DNA of 64,000 nt from assembly GCA_018700895.1 (NCBI GenBank), contig JABIUV010000007.1:94186-158185 (forward strand). The letters run 5' to 3'. This document shows, piece after piece, positions 34,993-43,153 of this stretch. Each line of letters starts with the position of its first letter. The stretch's first letter is position 1. The notes under the pieces are model-generated. The model did not search any database. It was not told the DNA's origin and saw only the letters and a list, made by a program, of their open reading frames with translations. The translations under genes were made by a program, and so were the position numbers. This stretch comes from Bacteroidota bacterium (GTDB lineage: Bacteria > Bacteroidota > Bacteroidia > NS11-12g > UBA9320).

Positions 34993-37406
34993 GACCGTTT
35001 TTAGTTATAATCACTCTTATACTTTCTCCTGTCCTATTTGCACAAAGCCTAACCGGCACCATACGAGGTAAGGTAGTGGATAAAAACACCGAAGAGCCGC
35101 TTATAGGTGTGCTAGTAGCAGCAACATTAGACCAAAAAACACAGAACAGAATAACAGACGAAACGGGGAGTTTCAGAATAGAGAATGTACCCGTAGGACG
35201 ATATACCATTCGCTTTTCGCACCTTGGGTACGAAGAGGCTGTTGTAACTCAGCTGGAAGCAACTAGCTCTAAGCAAGTAGTGCTGGACATAGCGATGGAA
35301 GAAAAAATAACAACATCATCTACCATCGTAGTACGAGCCCGTAAAGACAAGGCTAAAACTATCAATCAGATGGTATCGGTAAGTGGTCGCACCTTTAGCA
35401 TAGAGGAGAGTCAAAGATATGCGGGGAGTAGAGGTGACGTGGCTCGTATGGCACAAAATTTTGCTGGGGTACAAGGTTCTGACGACAGTAGAAACGACAT
35501 CGTAGTGAGGGGCAACTCGCCTATGGGCGTATTGTACCGACTAGAAGGTGTAGATATCCCAAACCCCAATCATTTTAGCACAGCAGGAACTACTGGAGGT
35601 CCAATTAGTATGCTCAATAACAATGTGTTACAAAACTCCGATTTCCTGAGCGGAGCATTCCCCGCTGAGTACGGAAATGCTACTGCTGCGGTGTTTGATC
35701 TCGGTATGCGTAAAGGAAATGATGAGGAGTATGAGTTTTTGGGGCAGGTAGGATTTGCCGGGCTTGAACTTATGGCAGAGGGCCCACTAAAAGAAGGAAG
35801 TAATGCCTCATTTTTGGTCAATTATCGTTTTTCGGCTTTAGAGTTATTCTCGGTACTCGGTTTAGAATTTGGGACAGGAACGGCTATTCCAAAGTACCAG
35901 GATCTCAGCTTTAACCTGCACTTCCCAGATAAGAAAGGGAGTACCAAAATTTTTGGCGTAGCCGGAAAAAGCAGCGTAGAACTTTTTCAGAGTGACGAAG
36001 CTGGCGAGAACTTATTCAGAGATGGATTAGAAGACTTGACCTATAAAACCAATACAGCTGTAATGGGTCTCAGCCGTTTTCAGAAACTCGGGAAAAGCAC
36101 GTTTGCTAAAGTTATACTTGCCACCGACGTGTTGCAAACGCGTACTATCTTGGATACGTTTGCTTTTGACAATCAACAGCAAGTAATAGAGTACGGCGGA
36201 AAGTACCGCGACCAAAGCACACAAGGCAAGCTAAGCACGAATGCGATGGTTCAGCATAAGTTTAGCTCACGCAACACTCTAAAAGGGGGTTTCCGTTACT
36301 ACCACTACTTCTTCAATCTACGTGATAGCTTTTATAACGTAGGACGCAATTTTGGAACTAATCAAATAAGAGGTTGGATAGAACCCACGAATTTCAACGG
36401 AAACACAGGTTTAGTGCAAGCCTATATAAGTGATGTAATTCGACTCAATAGCCGCCTGAGTACCACACTTGGGATGAATGCAGCATACTATACCTACAAC
36501 GGAGCCACATCCATAGAGCCACGGGCAGGAATGAGTTATAAACTTACCCCGAAGTATACGCTTAGTGCAGGATATGGATTGCACAGTCAGTTGCCGCCAT
36601 TTCGTATTTATTTTGAAGAGGTGACCGACCTCAATGGAAATAAACGCAAAATAAATCAAGATCTTGGATTCACGAAGAGTCATCATTTTGTGATAGGAAA
36701 CGACGTGCGACTAGGCAAAAATCTGCGTCTCAAAGTAGAAGCGTATTACCAAAGCCTCTTCGATGTTCCGATAGATGCGGGTGCGGATACCTTTTATTCA
36801 TTGCTCAATCAAGGTGCTGACTTTGGCGTGCTATTTACGGATAGTATGGTAAACCAAGGCACAGGCAGAAACTATGGCTTGGAGGTTACCTTGGAACACT
36901 TTCTAACCAAAGGTTTTTATTTTCTCAATACCTTATCGCTGTATCGCTCCTTTTATACCGACCAGCTTGGCGTGGAGCATCCCACGGCTTTTGATTCTCG
37001 GTATGCGGTCAATTTACTGGGAGGAAAGGAATTTTATTTTACCGAAAGAACCACCAAAAAGGGAAAGCGAAATAAAGGAAGCCTTACTATAGACATAAAA
37101 TGTATGGTAAACGGAGGCAGACGATACACACCCATTAATGTGGTAGCTAGCCAACTCACGCAAACCGAAATACGAGACAACACCCAAGTTTTTGCGAATC
37201 AGTACGACGATTATGTACGATTAGATTTTAGGGTGGCCTACAAGGTGCAAACCAATAAAATTACCCAAGAGTGGGGTGTGGATATACAAAATCTGACCAA
37301 TAGAGATAACATATTTCAACAGACGTATAATGCAAGTACCAACGAGGTACGTACTACTTATCAAACAGGCCTATTGCCAATAGGTATCTATCGCATAACT
37401 TTTTAG
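34989..37406 (+). CDS. TonB-dependent receptor with carboxypeptidase-like regulatory domain
   Basis: 805 residues. Signal peptide MRPFLVIITLILSPVLFA, then Q. Residues about 22-105 form a CarboxypepD_reg-like beta sandwich (GTIRGKVVDKNTEEPLIGVL, RFSHLGYEEAV). Plug domain at about 125-235 (SRGDVARMAQNFAGVQGSDD, RNDIVVRGNSPMGVLYRLEG, GAFPAEYGNATAAVFDLGMR). The barrel ends with YQTGLLPIGIYRITF, a final Phe as expected for BAM substrates. Ligand unknown. The ATG overlaps the waaA stop, an unusual partner for a receptor. No SusD or DUF4249 gene follows. Confidence 0.92.
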   Translation: MRPFLVIITLILSPVLFAQSLTGTIRGKVVDKNTEEPLIGVLVAATLDQKTQNRITDETGSFRIENVPVGRYTIRFSHLGYEEAVVTQLEATSSKQVVLDIAMEEKITTSSTIVVRARKDKAKTINQMVSVSGRTFSIEESQRYAGSRGDVARMAQNFAGVQGSDDSRNDIVVRGNSPMGVLYRLEGVDIPNPNHFSTAGTTGGPISMLNNNVLQNSDFLSGAFPAEYGNATAAVFDLGMRKGNDEEYEFLGQVGFAGLELMAEGPLKEGSNASFLVNYRFSALELFSVLGLEFGTGTAIPKYQDLSFNLHFPDKKGSTKIFGVAGKSSVELFQSDEAGENLFRDGLEDLTYKTNTAVMGLSRFQKLGKSTFAKVILATDVLQTRTILDTFAFDNQQQVIEYGGKYRDQSTQGKLSTNAMVQHKFSSRNTLKGGFRYYHYFFNLRDSFYNVGRNFGTNQIRGWIEPTNFNGNTGLVQAYISDVIRLNSRLSTTLGMNAAYYTYNGATSIEPRAGMSYKLTPKYTLSAGYGLHSQLPPFRIYFEEVTDLNGNKRKINQDLGFTKSHHFVIGNDVRLGKNLRLKVEAYYQSLFDVPIDAGADTFYSLLNQGADFGVLFTDSMVNQGTGRNYGLEVTLEHFLTKGFYFLNTLSLYRSFYTDQLGVEHPTAFDSRYAVNLLGGKEFYFTERTTKKGKRNKGSLTIDIKCMVNGGRRYTPINVVASQLTQTEIRDNTQVFANQYDDYVRLDFRVAYKVQTNKITQEWGVDIQNLTNRDNIFQQTYNASTNEVRTTYQTGLLPIGIYRITF

Positions 37407-37444
37407 TAACCCAGTTTTGACGGCAACTTTACATGGATAATATT

Positions 37445-37452
37445 TATCTTTG
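37445..37452 (+). promoter_or_regulatory. -7 box (TATCTTTG) of the 185-residue lipoprotein gene
   Basis: Exact match to TAnnTTTG, four bases before the ATG at 37457. Transcription would start at about the start codon itself. Confidence 0.42.
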
Positions 37453-37456
37453 AGCT

Positions 37457-38014
37457 ATGAAACGTGCTACCCTAATCATCGGATTATTCCTATCGGGGTT
37501 CTTATTTACTCAGTGCAATGATGACTGTGGCGACTTTAACTACACTAAGAGTCCTCCCATCGGGATATCTCAAATACGTACAACCACCCAAGCCTTATGG
37601 GATACCGAACCTACTAGTAACATAGACTCATTTGGGATTTATATGTACGTAGATTTTCTATTTGCAAAAAATATAACACCATGCGGTTTTATAAGCACAG
37701 CTTATGCATGCTCTCCGCCGCCAACACCCATCTATGACGCTACGGAGTTTATAGATTCTATTTTGGTTTACTCCGAGCCAGCCTATCGGTTTACTAATGA
37801 TATTACCGCATTACTCAATTTTGAAAACAACACAGACCTCACTAGTTTTAATGATTTCACAGACAGACGAATACTCAACGATGAAGGAAATGGCTATTTC
37901 TTTTTAAAAGAAAAACCCCTCCAATCCGACTCCTTTACTTTTAGTTTCTATTACTATAACGACGGAGCTATAATAGACTCGTCATTTACACAGAAATATT
38001 TTATAACTAATTAA
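37457..38014 (+). CDS. Lipoprotein of unknown function
   Basis: 185 residues. MKRATLIIGLFLSGFLFTQC is a lipoprotein signal with the lipobox cysteine at 20. The mature part (NDDCGDFNYTKSPPIGISQI) is beta-rich with scattered cysteines (PCGFISTAYACSPPPTP) and repeated FTND/FNDFTD/NDEGNGYFF elements. No family recognised. It is followed after 2 bp by a barrel-like exported protein, and a similar lipoprotein-barrel couple occurs at 39756-41178. An exact TATCTTTG box lies just upstream. Confidence 0.68.
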   Translation: MKRATLIIGLFLSGFLFTQCNDDCGDFNYTKSPPIGISQIRTTTQALWDTEPTSNIDSFGIYMYVDFLFAKNITPCGFISTAYACSPPPTPIYDATEFIDSILVYSEPAYRFTNDITALLNFENNTDLTSFNDFTDRRILNDEGNGYFFLKEKPLQSDSFTFSFYYYNDGAIIDSSFTQKYFITN

Positions 38015-38016
38015 TA

Positions 38017-38817
38017 ATGAGTCACTTATTAATCTTATCCATGCTGATAAGTTTCAGCTATGTACAAGTAAACGCACAGTCTATTTTTGACAAGGCAGAA
38101 AATTGGCTCATAGACTATCATACAACACTTAGCTACGGACCACAATACTCGTGGTATAAGTATAGTATGATACGTATAGTACAACCCCAGTTTGATAGGG
38201 ATGCAGAGCTTATGTATGTTTATGGCCAGCAGACCGATAATAGTGCCACCATTCGTAGAGGAAAAATATCGACTGCACAATCTAAAATAGCCGTAAATAT
38301 GGAACTGTCAGAAAAGTATGCTTTACAGTTCTTTAACTGCCACCTCAACTATGAGATTATAACCGACAATGATTATCACTTACGCGGAGTGTGGAATGGT
38401 GAGTCGATAGCTAAAACTATATCCACTCAAGAATATATCAGAATGCTCCAGCATACCAATGGCCTCAATTTTTGGGGAGTAGGAGTGAAACGGGACTTTG
38501 CTATTGTAAAACGCGAAAAATTAGACTTAGACCTTGGTATAATGCCAAATATGGCAGCTGTGTTCACTGCAACTCAAGCTCAAATATATACGCCTACCGG
38601 CGAGCTTGCTTACTATGATCCTGGTAACACTTTAGCAGGCATGATGATAGCAGGTGAAACCTCTTTGACCGCTACACTTGGATATCACTGGCAGTTGATA
38701 GGTAATTTTAACTTCTTTCAGAGCTATATTAAAAAAGCTCATTTAGACCATCAAGGATACGTATCCCAAAGACTGAGAGGCTCTCATTATGGGCTTAGTC
38801 TAGGTTATAGGCTTTGA
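38017..38817 (+). CDS. Exported protein, probable outer membrane barrel
   Basis: 266 residues. Signal peptide MSHLLILSMLISFSYVQVNA, then QSIFDKAENW. The mature part has amphipathic strands (LSYGPQYSWYKYSMIRIVQP, KYALQFFNCHLNYEIITDND, NGLNFWGVGVKRDFAIVKRE) and ends HYGLSLGYRL, a barrel-like C-terminus. Unknown family. It begins two bases after the stop of the preceding lipoprotein (TAATAATG), so the two are almost certainly co-expressed and may act together in the outer membrane. Confidence 0.68.
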   Translation: MSHLLILSMLISFSYVQVNAQSIFDKAENWLIDYHTTLSYGPQYSWYKYSMIRIVQPQFDRDAELMYVYGQQTDNSATIRRGKISTAQSKIAVNMELSEKYALQFFNCHLNYEIITDNDYHLRGVWNGESIAKTISTQEYIRMLQHTNGLNFWGVGVKRDFAIVKREKLDLDLGIMPNMAAVFTATQAQIYTPTGELAYYDPGNTLAGMMIAGETSLTATLGYHWQLIGNFNFFQSYIKKAHLDHQGYVSQRLRGSHYGLSLGYRL

Positions 38818-38849
38818 GTTAGTGGCACTCTCATTGCTCCACACTGAGC

Positions 38850-39182
38850 ATGAAACTATTCCTACCATCAGCTCTCCTACTATTGATTTTTGCCTCATGC
38901 CAAAAAGAAGACCTCAGAGCTCCCGACTTTGACATTACTTATCAAGCACTAGAGACGAGCGAAACACCCAATCAAATGACAGGTATGATAACCAACGTAT
39001 CGTCTACTCCTGCGAACACTGTTTCCATTAGAATAGACAGGTATACCGATTTTAATCTGGTGCAAGACCCCTTGTTTATAGTTATTGATAAAAAACTCTT
39101 TCACAACGATACCGCTCAATTCACATTCGAATCTTCTGCCCAAATAAAACGAGTAGAAATAAGTGTTGTAAATGTAGATTAG
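38850..39182 (+). CDS. Small lipoprotein of unknown function
   Basis: 110 residues. Lipoprotein signal MKLFLPSALLLLIFASC with cysteine 17, then QKEDLRAPDFDITYQALETS. The rest is a short beta-sandwich-like domain (MITNVSSTPANTVSIRIDRY, LFIVIDKKLFHNDTAQFTFE, IKRVEISVVNVD). No family recognised. It lies 32 bp after the barrel gene in the same direction and may belong to that unit. Its stop overlaps the stop of the convergent DinB gene by 4 bp. Confidence 0.63.
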   Translation: MKLFLPSALLLLIFASCQKEDLRAPDFDITYQALETSETPNQMTGMITNVSSTPANTVSIRIDRYTDFNLVQDPLFIVIDKKLFHNDTAQFTFESSAQIKRVEISVVNVD

Positions 39183-39658
39183 CTACTCACCTTTTTTTTA
39201 AGACTCGTTAAATGGTGATTCGTATGAAAATGTGTGAAATACAATAGCTCACGTACCATCATTTTGCCCAATAAAGGATGGGTAAGTAATACCTTGTCCA
39301 AGTTTTTGTCACTCCATTTGTTCATCCGCTTTTCGAACTTGACTCCCGTGCTTGCCCAGTGATTTAGCATATCTTGCTTGTCAAACACCTTGCCTTCTTC
39401 CGCTCTGAAAGGAGATGGTGCTAGTGCCTTGCCATTTACCGTGGCAATTTTTTCGGTATATCGGGACATCACCTCATCGTAACTCCGCATAGGTCGATTA
39501 GGTTTCCCAAATTCCCATTTGAGTATAAATGGAGAAACTTTCAACCCACTGTATAGTGCACTTGCCGATTTTATGACGTGATCAAATTCCTCAACAATAC
39601 TCCATATTTCAGGGTTTGGTTTGGCTATGAATTGGTCGTGGCTCAGGGCCGATATCAC
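39179..39658 (-). CDS. DinB family protein
   Basis: 159 residues, four-helix bundle type. SIVEEFDHVIKSASALYSGL carries the first histidine after the helix start, and the last helix LLYFTHFHTNHHLTSLKKK has the HxxxH-like histidines that bind metal in DinB/YfiT proteins. Members are putative metal-dependent thiol transferases or hydrolases; the specific reaction is unknown. Cytoplasmic, no signal peptide. It sits in opposite orientation among small envelope genes, overlapping the neighbour's end by TTAG. Confidence 0.75.
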   Translation of the reverse strand: MISALSHDQFIAKPNPEIWSIVEEFDHVIKSASALYSGLKVSPFILKWEFGKPNRPMRSYDEVMSRYTEKIATVNGKALAPSPFRAEEGKVFDKQDMLNHWASTGVKFEKRMNKWSDKNLDKVLLTHPLLGKMMVRELLYFTHFHTNHHLTSLKKKVSS

Positions 39659-39720
39659 GTTGTCTATTTAAGCCTACTTAGACTGAAAAGCCATTTTAAT
39701 CTCCCGTTTAGAATGCATCA

Positions 39721-39749
39721 TTTGAGATTGCAAAGTATGAATATCTTTG
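39721..39749 (+). promoter_or_regulatory. Promoter of the 160-residue lipoprotein gene
   Basis: TTTG (39721-39724), a 17-nt spacer, then TATCTTTG (39742-39749). Both elements match the Bacteroidota consensus. The first ATG is at 39756, six bases after the box, so transcript start and start codon nearly coincide; a second in-frame ATG lies at 39768. Confidence 0.55.
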
Positions 39750-39755
39750 TATAGT

Positions 39756-40238
39756 ATGAAAAATATAATGAGCTTCACTCTTCTTAGCTTATGTATGTTC
39801 GGTTGTGCCAAGGTGTGTACCCTTGAATCTTTGCTAGGTGAAATGTTGCGAATCCCACTAGATTTATCTGCTTATAGCACACAGGAGATATCGGCCATAG
39901 ATGTGTGGAATGTGAACAACGGAGATACGACAAGCACCCCGTTGAGAAGTAATTACTTAGCTGAGAATAGTGATGGGCAATATTGGCTAACGGATAATAA
40001 TACAGACGGCTACTACTCCAGTGATTTAGATGGGAGTAATTTATATTTCTATTTTCGATTGTCAGACACGAGTGTTCAACTATTGGATAGCATAACGCAT
40101 ATTACAGTCAAAAAATCAAAAGGCGAAGTGGACGATGTATGCTATGAGGACGACCCAAACGTACAGATAGACGAGATTTCATACCTTCACGACGGGAACA
40201 CGATGGGTAAGGATAATGTACTCATATTAAACAAATAG
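39756..40238 (+). CDS. Lipoprotein of unknown function
   Basis: 160 residues. MKNIMSFTLLSLCMFGC is a lipoprotein signal with cysteine at 17, then AKVCTLESLLGEMLRIPLDL. The mature domain (EISAIDVWNVNNGDTTSTPL, YWLTDNNTDGYYSSDLDGSN, LYFYFRLSDTSVQLLDSITH) is beta-rich with an acidic DDVCYEDDP patch. Not a known family. ATG at 39756 is used because the promoter box ends six bases earlier; 39768 is an alternative. A barrel-like protein gene starts 16 bp downstream, making the second lipoprotein-barrel couple of this region. Confidence 0.66.
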   Translation: MKNIMSFTLLSLCMFGCAKVCTLESLLGEMLRIPLDLSAYSTQEISAIDVWNVNNGDTTSTPLRSNYLAENSDGQYWLTDNNTDGYYSSDLDGSNLYFYFRLSDTSVQLLDSITHITVKKSKGEVDDVCYEDDPNVQIDEISYLHDGNTMGKDNVLILNK

Positions 40239-40254
40239 CGTAACTTAGCTGCTA

Positions 40255-41178
40255 GTGAAAGTCTTAGTCGCCTATCTTATCATTCTGCTTCCCCTGTGTG
40301 CCCTAGCTCAGGACAGAAAGTGGACGATCAGCTACGAGAACAACGTAAACAAATTAGAATTAGACCATTTATATGCTGCTGATGATATCAAAGGCTATGA
40401 TAATCTACCCTCGTACTTCAATAGTTTTGAGGCTGATATCGCCACAAGACATAGACGATACGACGGAGATACACTGAGCAGCCTCACCAAGCAAGCTAGT
40501 TACCGACCTTTTCACACTGTTTATTTTCGCAACACACATATAGGCATTGGGACAGAACTCTATACATCTCAACACCTAGATATTTCTCACACCGCTGGAC
40601 TCAACCTCTCGCTTGCAGATTACGATATAGGAACTATAAGGAGCTATACCGAAAATGAATATGTACGTTTTGACAGTACAGAATATGTTGAGATAAGATA
40701 CCGAGAGATGCAGGCTATCACAGCTCACAAGAAGATAAGACGATTAGCTCTAAGCTATGAAAATGCACTTACACTTAAGCCTATGAAATGGTTCAATGTA
40801 TCCTTGGGTGCAAGGCATCAGGTACATTTTAAGTTTACGGACCACTTATACAGCAGCTATTTCGCAAGCAATGACACCATAGCCGAGTATAATTATTATT
40901 TATGCGGGTTAGATTATGGACCGCTGTATTGGGGGATACGCCAAATTAACTTATACGACAAGCAACACCCTTCTAATCTAGCGGATAAATCCAAAAGAGA
41001 CCTCAGTCTGCAGTATGACCTTGCCTTATTTGTAAGGCCTGAGTTCGTAATGGGCAAAGAAAAACGCTCGTCTTTGTACTTTAATATTGGGTTCACTCCG
41101 GTCCAATTTTATGGTCAAGACTTCGTACCTCGAGAAAATCCAGTGTGGTATGGATTTGGGTTGAGTAGGAGTTTATGA
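40255..41178 (+). CDS. Exported protein, probable outer membrane barrel
   Basis: 307 residues, GTG start at 40255. Signal peptide (M)KVLVAYLIILLPLCALA, then QDRKWTISYE. Amphipathic strands and aromatic girdle residues through the mature part (TVYFRNTHIGIGTELYTSQH, SHTAGLNLSLADYDI, MKWFNVSLGARHQVHFKFTD, SSLYFNIGFTPVQFYG) and the end VWYGFGLSRSL suggest an outer-membrane barrel. Family unknown. Paired with the lipoprotein gene 16 bp upstream. Followed by an interspersed repeat. Confidence 0.66.
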   Translation: MKVLVAYLIILLPLCALAQDRKWTISYENNVNKLELDHLYAADDIKGYDNLPSYFNSFEADIATRHRRYDGDTLSSLTKQASYRPFHTVYFRNTHIGIGTELYTSQHLDISHTAGLNLSLADYDIGTIRSYTENEYVRFDSTEYVEIRYREMQAITAHKKIRRLALSYENALTLKPMKWFNVSLGARHQVHFKFTDHLYSSYFASNDTIAEYNYYLCGLDYGPLYWGIRQINLYDKQHPSNLADKSKRDLSLQYDLALFVRPEFVMGKEKRSSLYFNIGFTPVQFYGQDFVPRENPVWYGFGLSRSL

Positions 41179-41199
41179 GTCTACAACAGTATAAGATTT

Positions 41200-41275
41200 T
41201 AAAATACCGTCCCTACGGGACTCGACATCTTACTGCACTCTTGTGTTACTGATATTTAGTCCCGCTGGGACATTC
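41200..41275. repeat. REP-like element with two GTCCC/GGGAC palindromes
   Basis: GTCCCTACGGGAC (41209-41221) and GTCCCGCTGGGAC (41259-41271) are two short hairpins 37 bp apart in an AT-rich gap between convergent genes. The phrase around them (AAAATACCGTCCCTACGGGA and ATTTAGTCCCGCTGGGACAT) is like dispersed non-coding repeats of Bacteroidota. No second copy is present in this window. Confidence 0.6.
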
Positions 41276-41320
41276 TATCTAATTTCTTAGCTCATATTAA
41301 AGACTAACTTCTAAAAGAAC

Positions 41321-43024
41321 CTACTTCAAACTCACCGTTACCACATCTCCTTCTTTGGTTACTTGAGAGATTCCGTGTTTGGCTAGTCCTTTGAGTGCTT
41401 TGTCCCATTGCTTGTTACTCAAGTCCAATTTGGTTTTGAGCTCACCTATTTCCACAGGTCCTACTTCTAGAATTTTTTTTACTGCAGCCTCGTTTTCAGT
41501 GAGTTCTACCGTTTTTTCTACTTTTTTCTCAGGACGCATCTGCGGAAAGAATAGCACTTCTTGTATGCTGGAGTTGTTGGTTAATAGCATCACCAAGCGG
41601 TCTATCCCAATGCCAATACCCGCTGTAGGCGGCATACCATATTCTAGTGCAGTTAGGAAATCTTCGTCTATAAACATCGCCTCGTCATCACCACGCTCCA
41701 TCAGCTTTACCTGCTCCTCAAAACGCTCACGCTGGTCGATAGGATCATTCAACTCACTATAACAGTTAGCTATTTCCTTACCATTTACGATAAGCTCAAA
41801 TCGCTCGGTCAACTCTGGATTGTCTCTGTGCTTTTTGGTAAGTGGTGACATACTGATAGGGTAGTCCATAATGAAGGTAGGCTGTATAAGCAGATGCTCT
41901 ACTTTCTCACCAAATATCTCATCTATGAGTTTACCGCTCCCCATATTTTCATCTACATCGGCACCCAGTTCCTTAGCCGTTTTACGAAGTTCATCTTCGC
42001 TCATTTTGCTGCAGTCTATACCCGTATATTTCTCTATCGCACCAAAGATGGTTAGTCGTTCGAATGGTTTACCAAAGTCGATGGTATGCTCACCAAATAC
42101 GACCTCGGTAGTTCCATTTACGTCATTGGCTATCTGCTTAAAGAGCTGCTCCGTCATATCCATCATCCACTTGTAGTCTTTGTAAGCTACGTATAGCTCC
42201 ATCTGACTAAACTCTGGATTGTGCGTACGATCCATTCCTTCGTTTCTGAAATCCTTAGCAAACTCATACACACCTTCAAATCCTCCAACGATGAGGCGTT
42301 TTAGGTATAGCTCGTTTGCAATTCTAAGGTATAATGGAATGTCCAATGCATTGTGATGTGTGATAAATGGACGAGCAGCTGCTCCACCGGGTATAGCCTG
42401 TAGAATAGGTGTTTCTACCTCCATGTATCCTTTGGTATTCAGGAAGTTACGCATACTCGCTACGGCCTTGGTTCGTTTTACAAATGTTTCACGTACTTGT
42501 GGATTTACGATTAAGTCTACATAGCGTTTTCTGTAACGTTGTTCGGGATCTGTAAATGCATCATACACCTTACCATCTACCTCTTTGGGCATGGGTAGTG
42601 GGTTGAGCGATTTACTGAGTACGGTTAGTTCTTTTACATTGATAGAGAGTTCACCTGTTTGAGTACGAAATACATTTCCTTTTACTCCTATGATATCGCC
42701 TATGTCAAGTATCTTTTTAAACACATCATTATACATAGCTTTATCCTCTCCTGGGCAAAGCTCATCTCTGTTGAAATACGCCTGAATAGTTCCGTGCTCA
42801 TCTTGTAACTCCGCAAAACTGGCTTTTCCCATAATACGACGACGCATCATACGTCCTGCAAACGAGATATCTTCAAACTTCTCTGGACTATCGTCAAACT
42901 GTTTACTAATCTCAACACTACTAAAATCCTTTGCATATACATCTGCAGGATAAGGGTTTATGCCCATAGCTCTTAGTTTATCAAGTGCTTGTCTACGTTG
43001 AATCTGTTGTTCGTTTAACTCCAT
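41321..43024 (-). CDS. lysS: Lysine--tRNA ligase, class II
   Basis: 567 residues. N-terminal OB-fold anticodon-binding domain at about 55-150 ([20 protein letters not shown]). Class II catalytic core: motif 2 [20 protein letters not shown], then motif 3 [20 protein letters not shown] with [11 protein letters not shown]. About 70 further residues follow ([40 protein letters not shown]), a winged-helix-like extension seen in Bacteroidota LysRS but absent from E. coli LysRS. The enzyme charges tRNA-Lys. Start at 43024 ([12 protein letters not shown]) is favoured over 43045; a TATATTTG box lies at 43043-43050. Confidence 0.95.
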   Translation of the reverse strand: MELNEQQIQRRQALDKLRAMGINPYPADVYAKDFSSVEISKQFDDSPEKFEDISFAGRMMRRRIMGKASFAELQDEHGTIQAYFNRDELCPGEDKAMYNDVFKKILDIGDIIGVKGNVFRTQTGELSINVKELTVLSKSLNPLPMPKEVDGKVYDAFTDPEQRYRKRYVDLIVNPQVRETFVKRTKAVASMRNFLNTKGYMEVETPILQAIPGGAAARPFITHHNALDIPLYLRIANELYLKRLIVGGFEGVYEFAKDFRNEGMDRTHNPEFSQMELYVAYKDYKWMMDMTEQLFKQIANDVNGTTEVVFGEHTIDFGKPFERLTIFGAIEKYTGIDCSKMSEDELRKTAKELGADVDENMGSGKLIDEIFGEKVEHLLIQPTFIMDYPISMSPLTKKHRDNPELTERFELIVNGKEIANCYSELNDPIDQRERFEEQVKLMERGDDEAMFIDEDFLTALEYGMPPTAGIGIGIDRLVMLLTNNSSIQEVLFFPQMRPEKKVEKTVELTENEAAVKKILEVGPVEIGELKTKLDLSNKQWDKALKGLAKHGISQVTKEGDVVTVSLK

Positions 43025-43138
43025 GATTTTCGAAAATGAGTGCAAATATAATTTTTAGCACCGTCAGATTACTGCTAATTATGCCCAATACGAGCAACTT
43101 AATGTGCTTTCTAGTGGTCTATTCTGTTGTAAGAAATG

Positions 43139-43146
43139 TATTTTTG
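43139..43146 (+). promoter_or_regulatory. -7 box (TATTTTTG) of the PKD protein gene
   Basis: Exact TAnnTTTG match ending seven bases before ATGATG at 43154. It supports the start at 43154 over the ATG at 43136, which would lie upstream of the box. No convincing -33 element. Confidence 0.4.
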
Positions 43147-43153
43147 TTTATCC

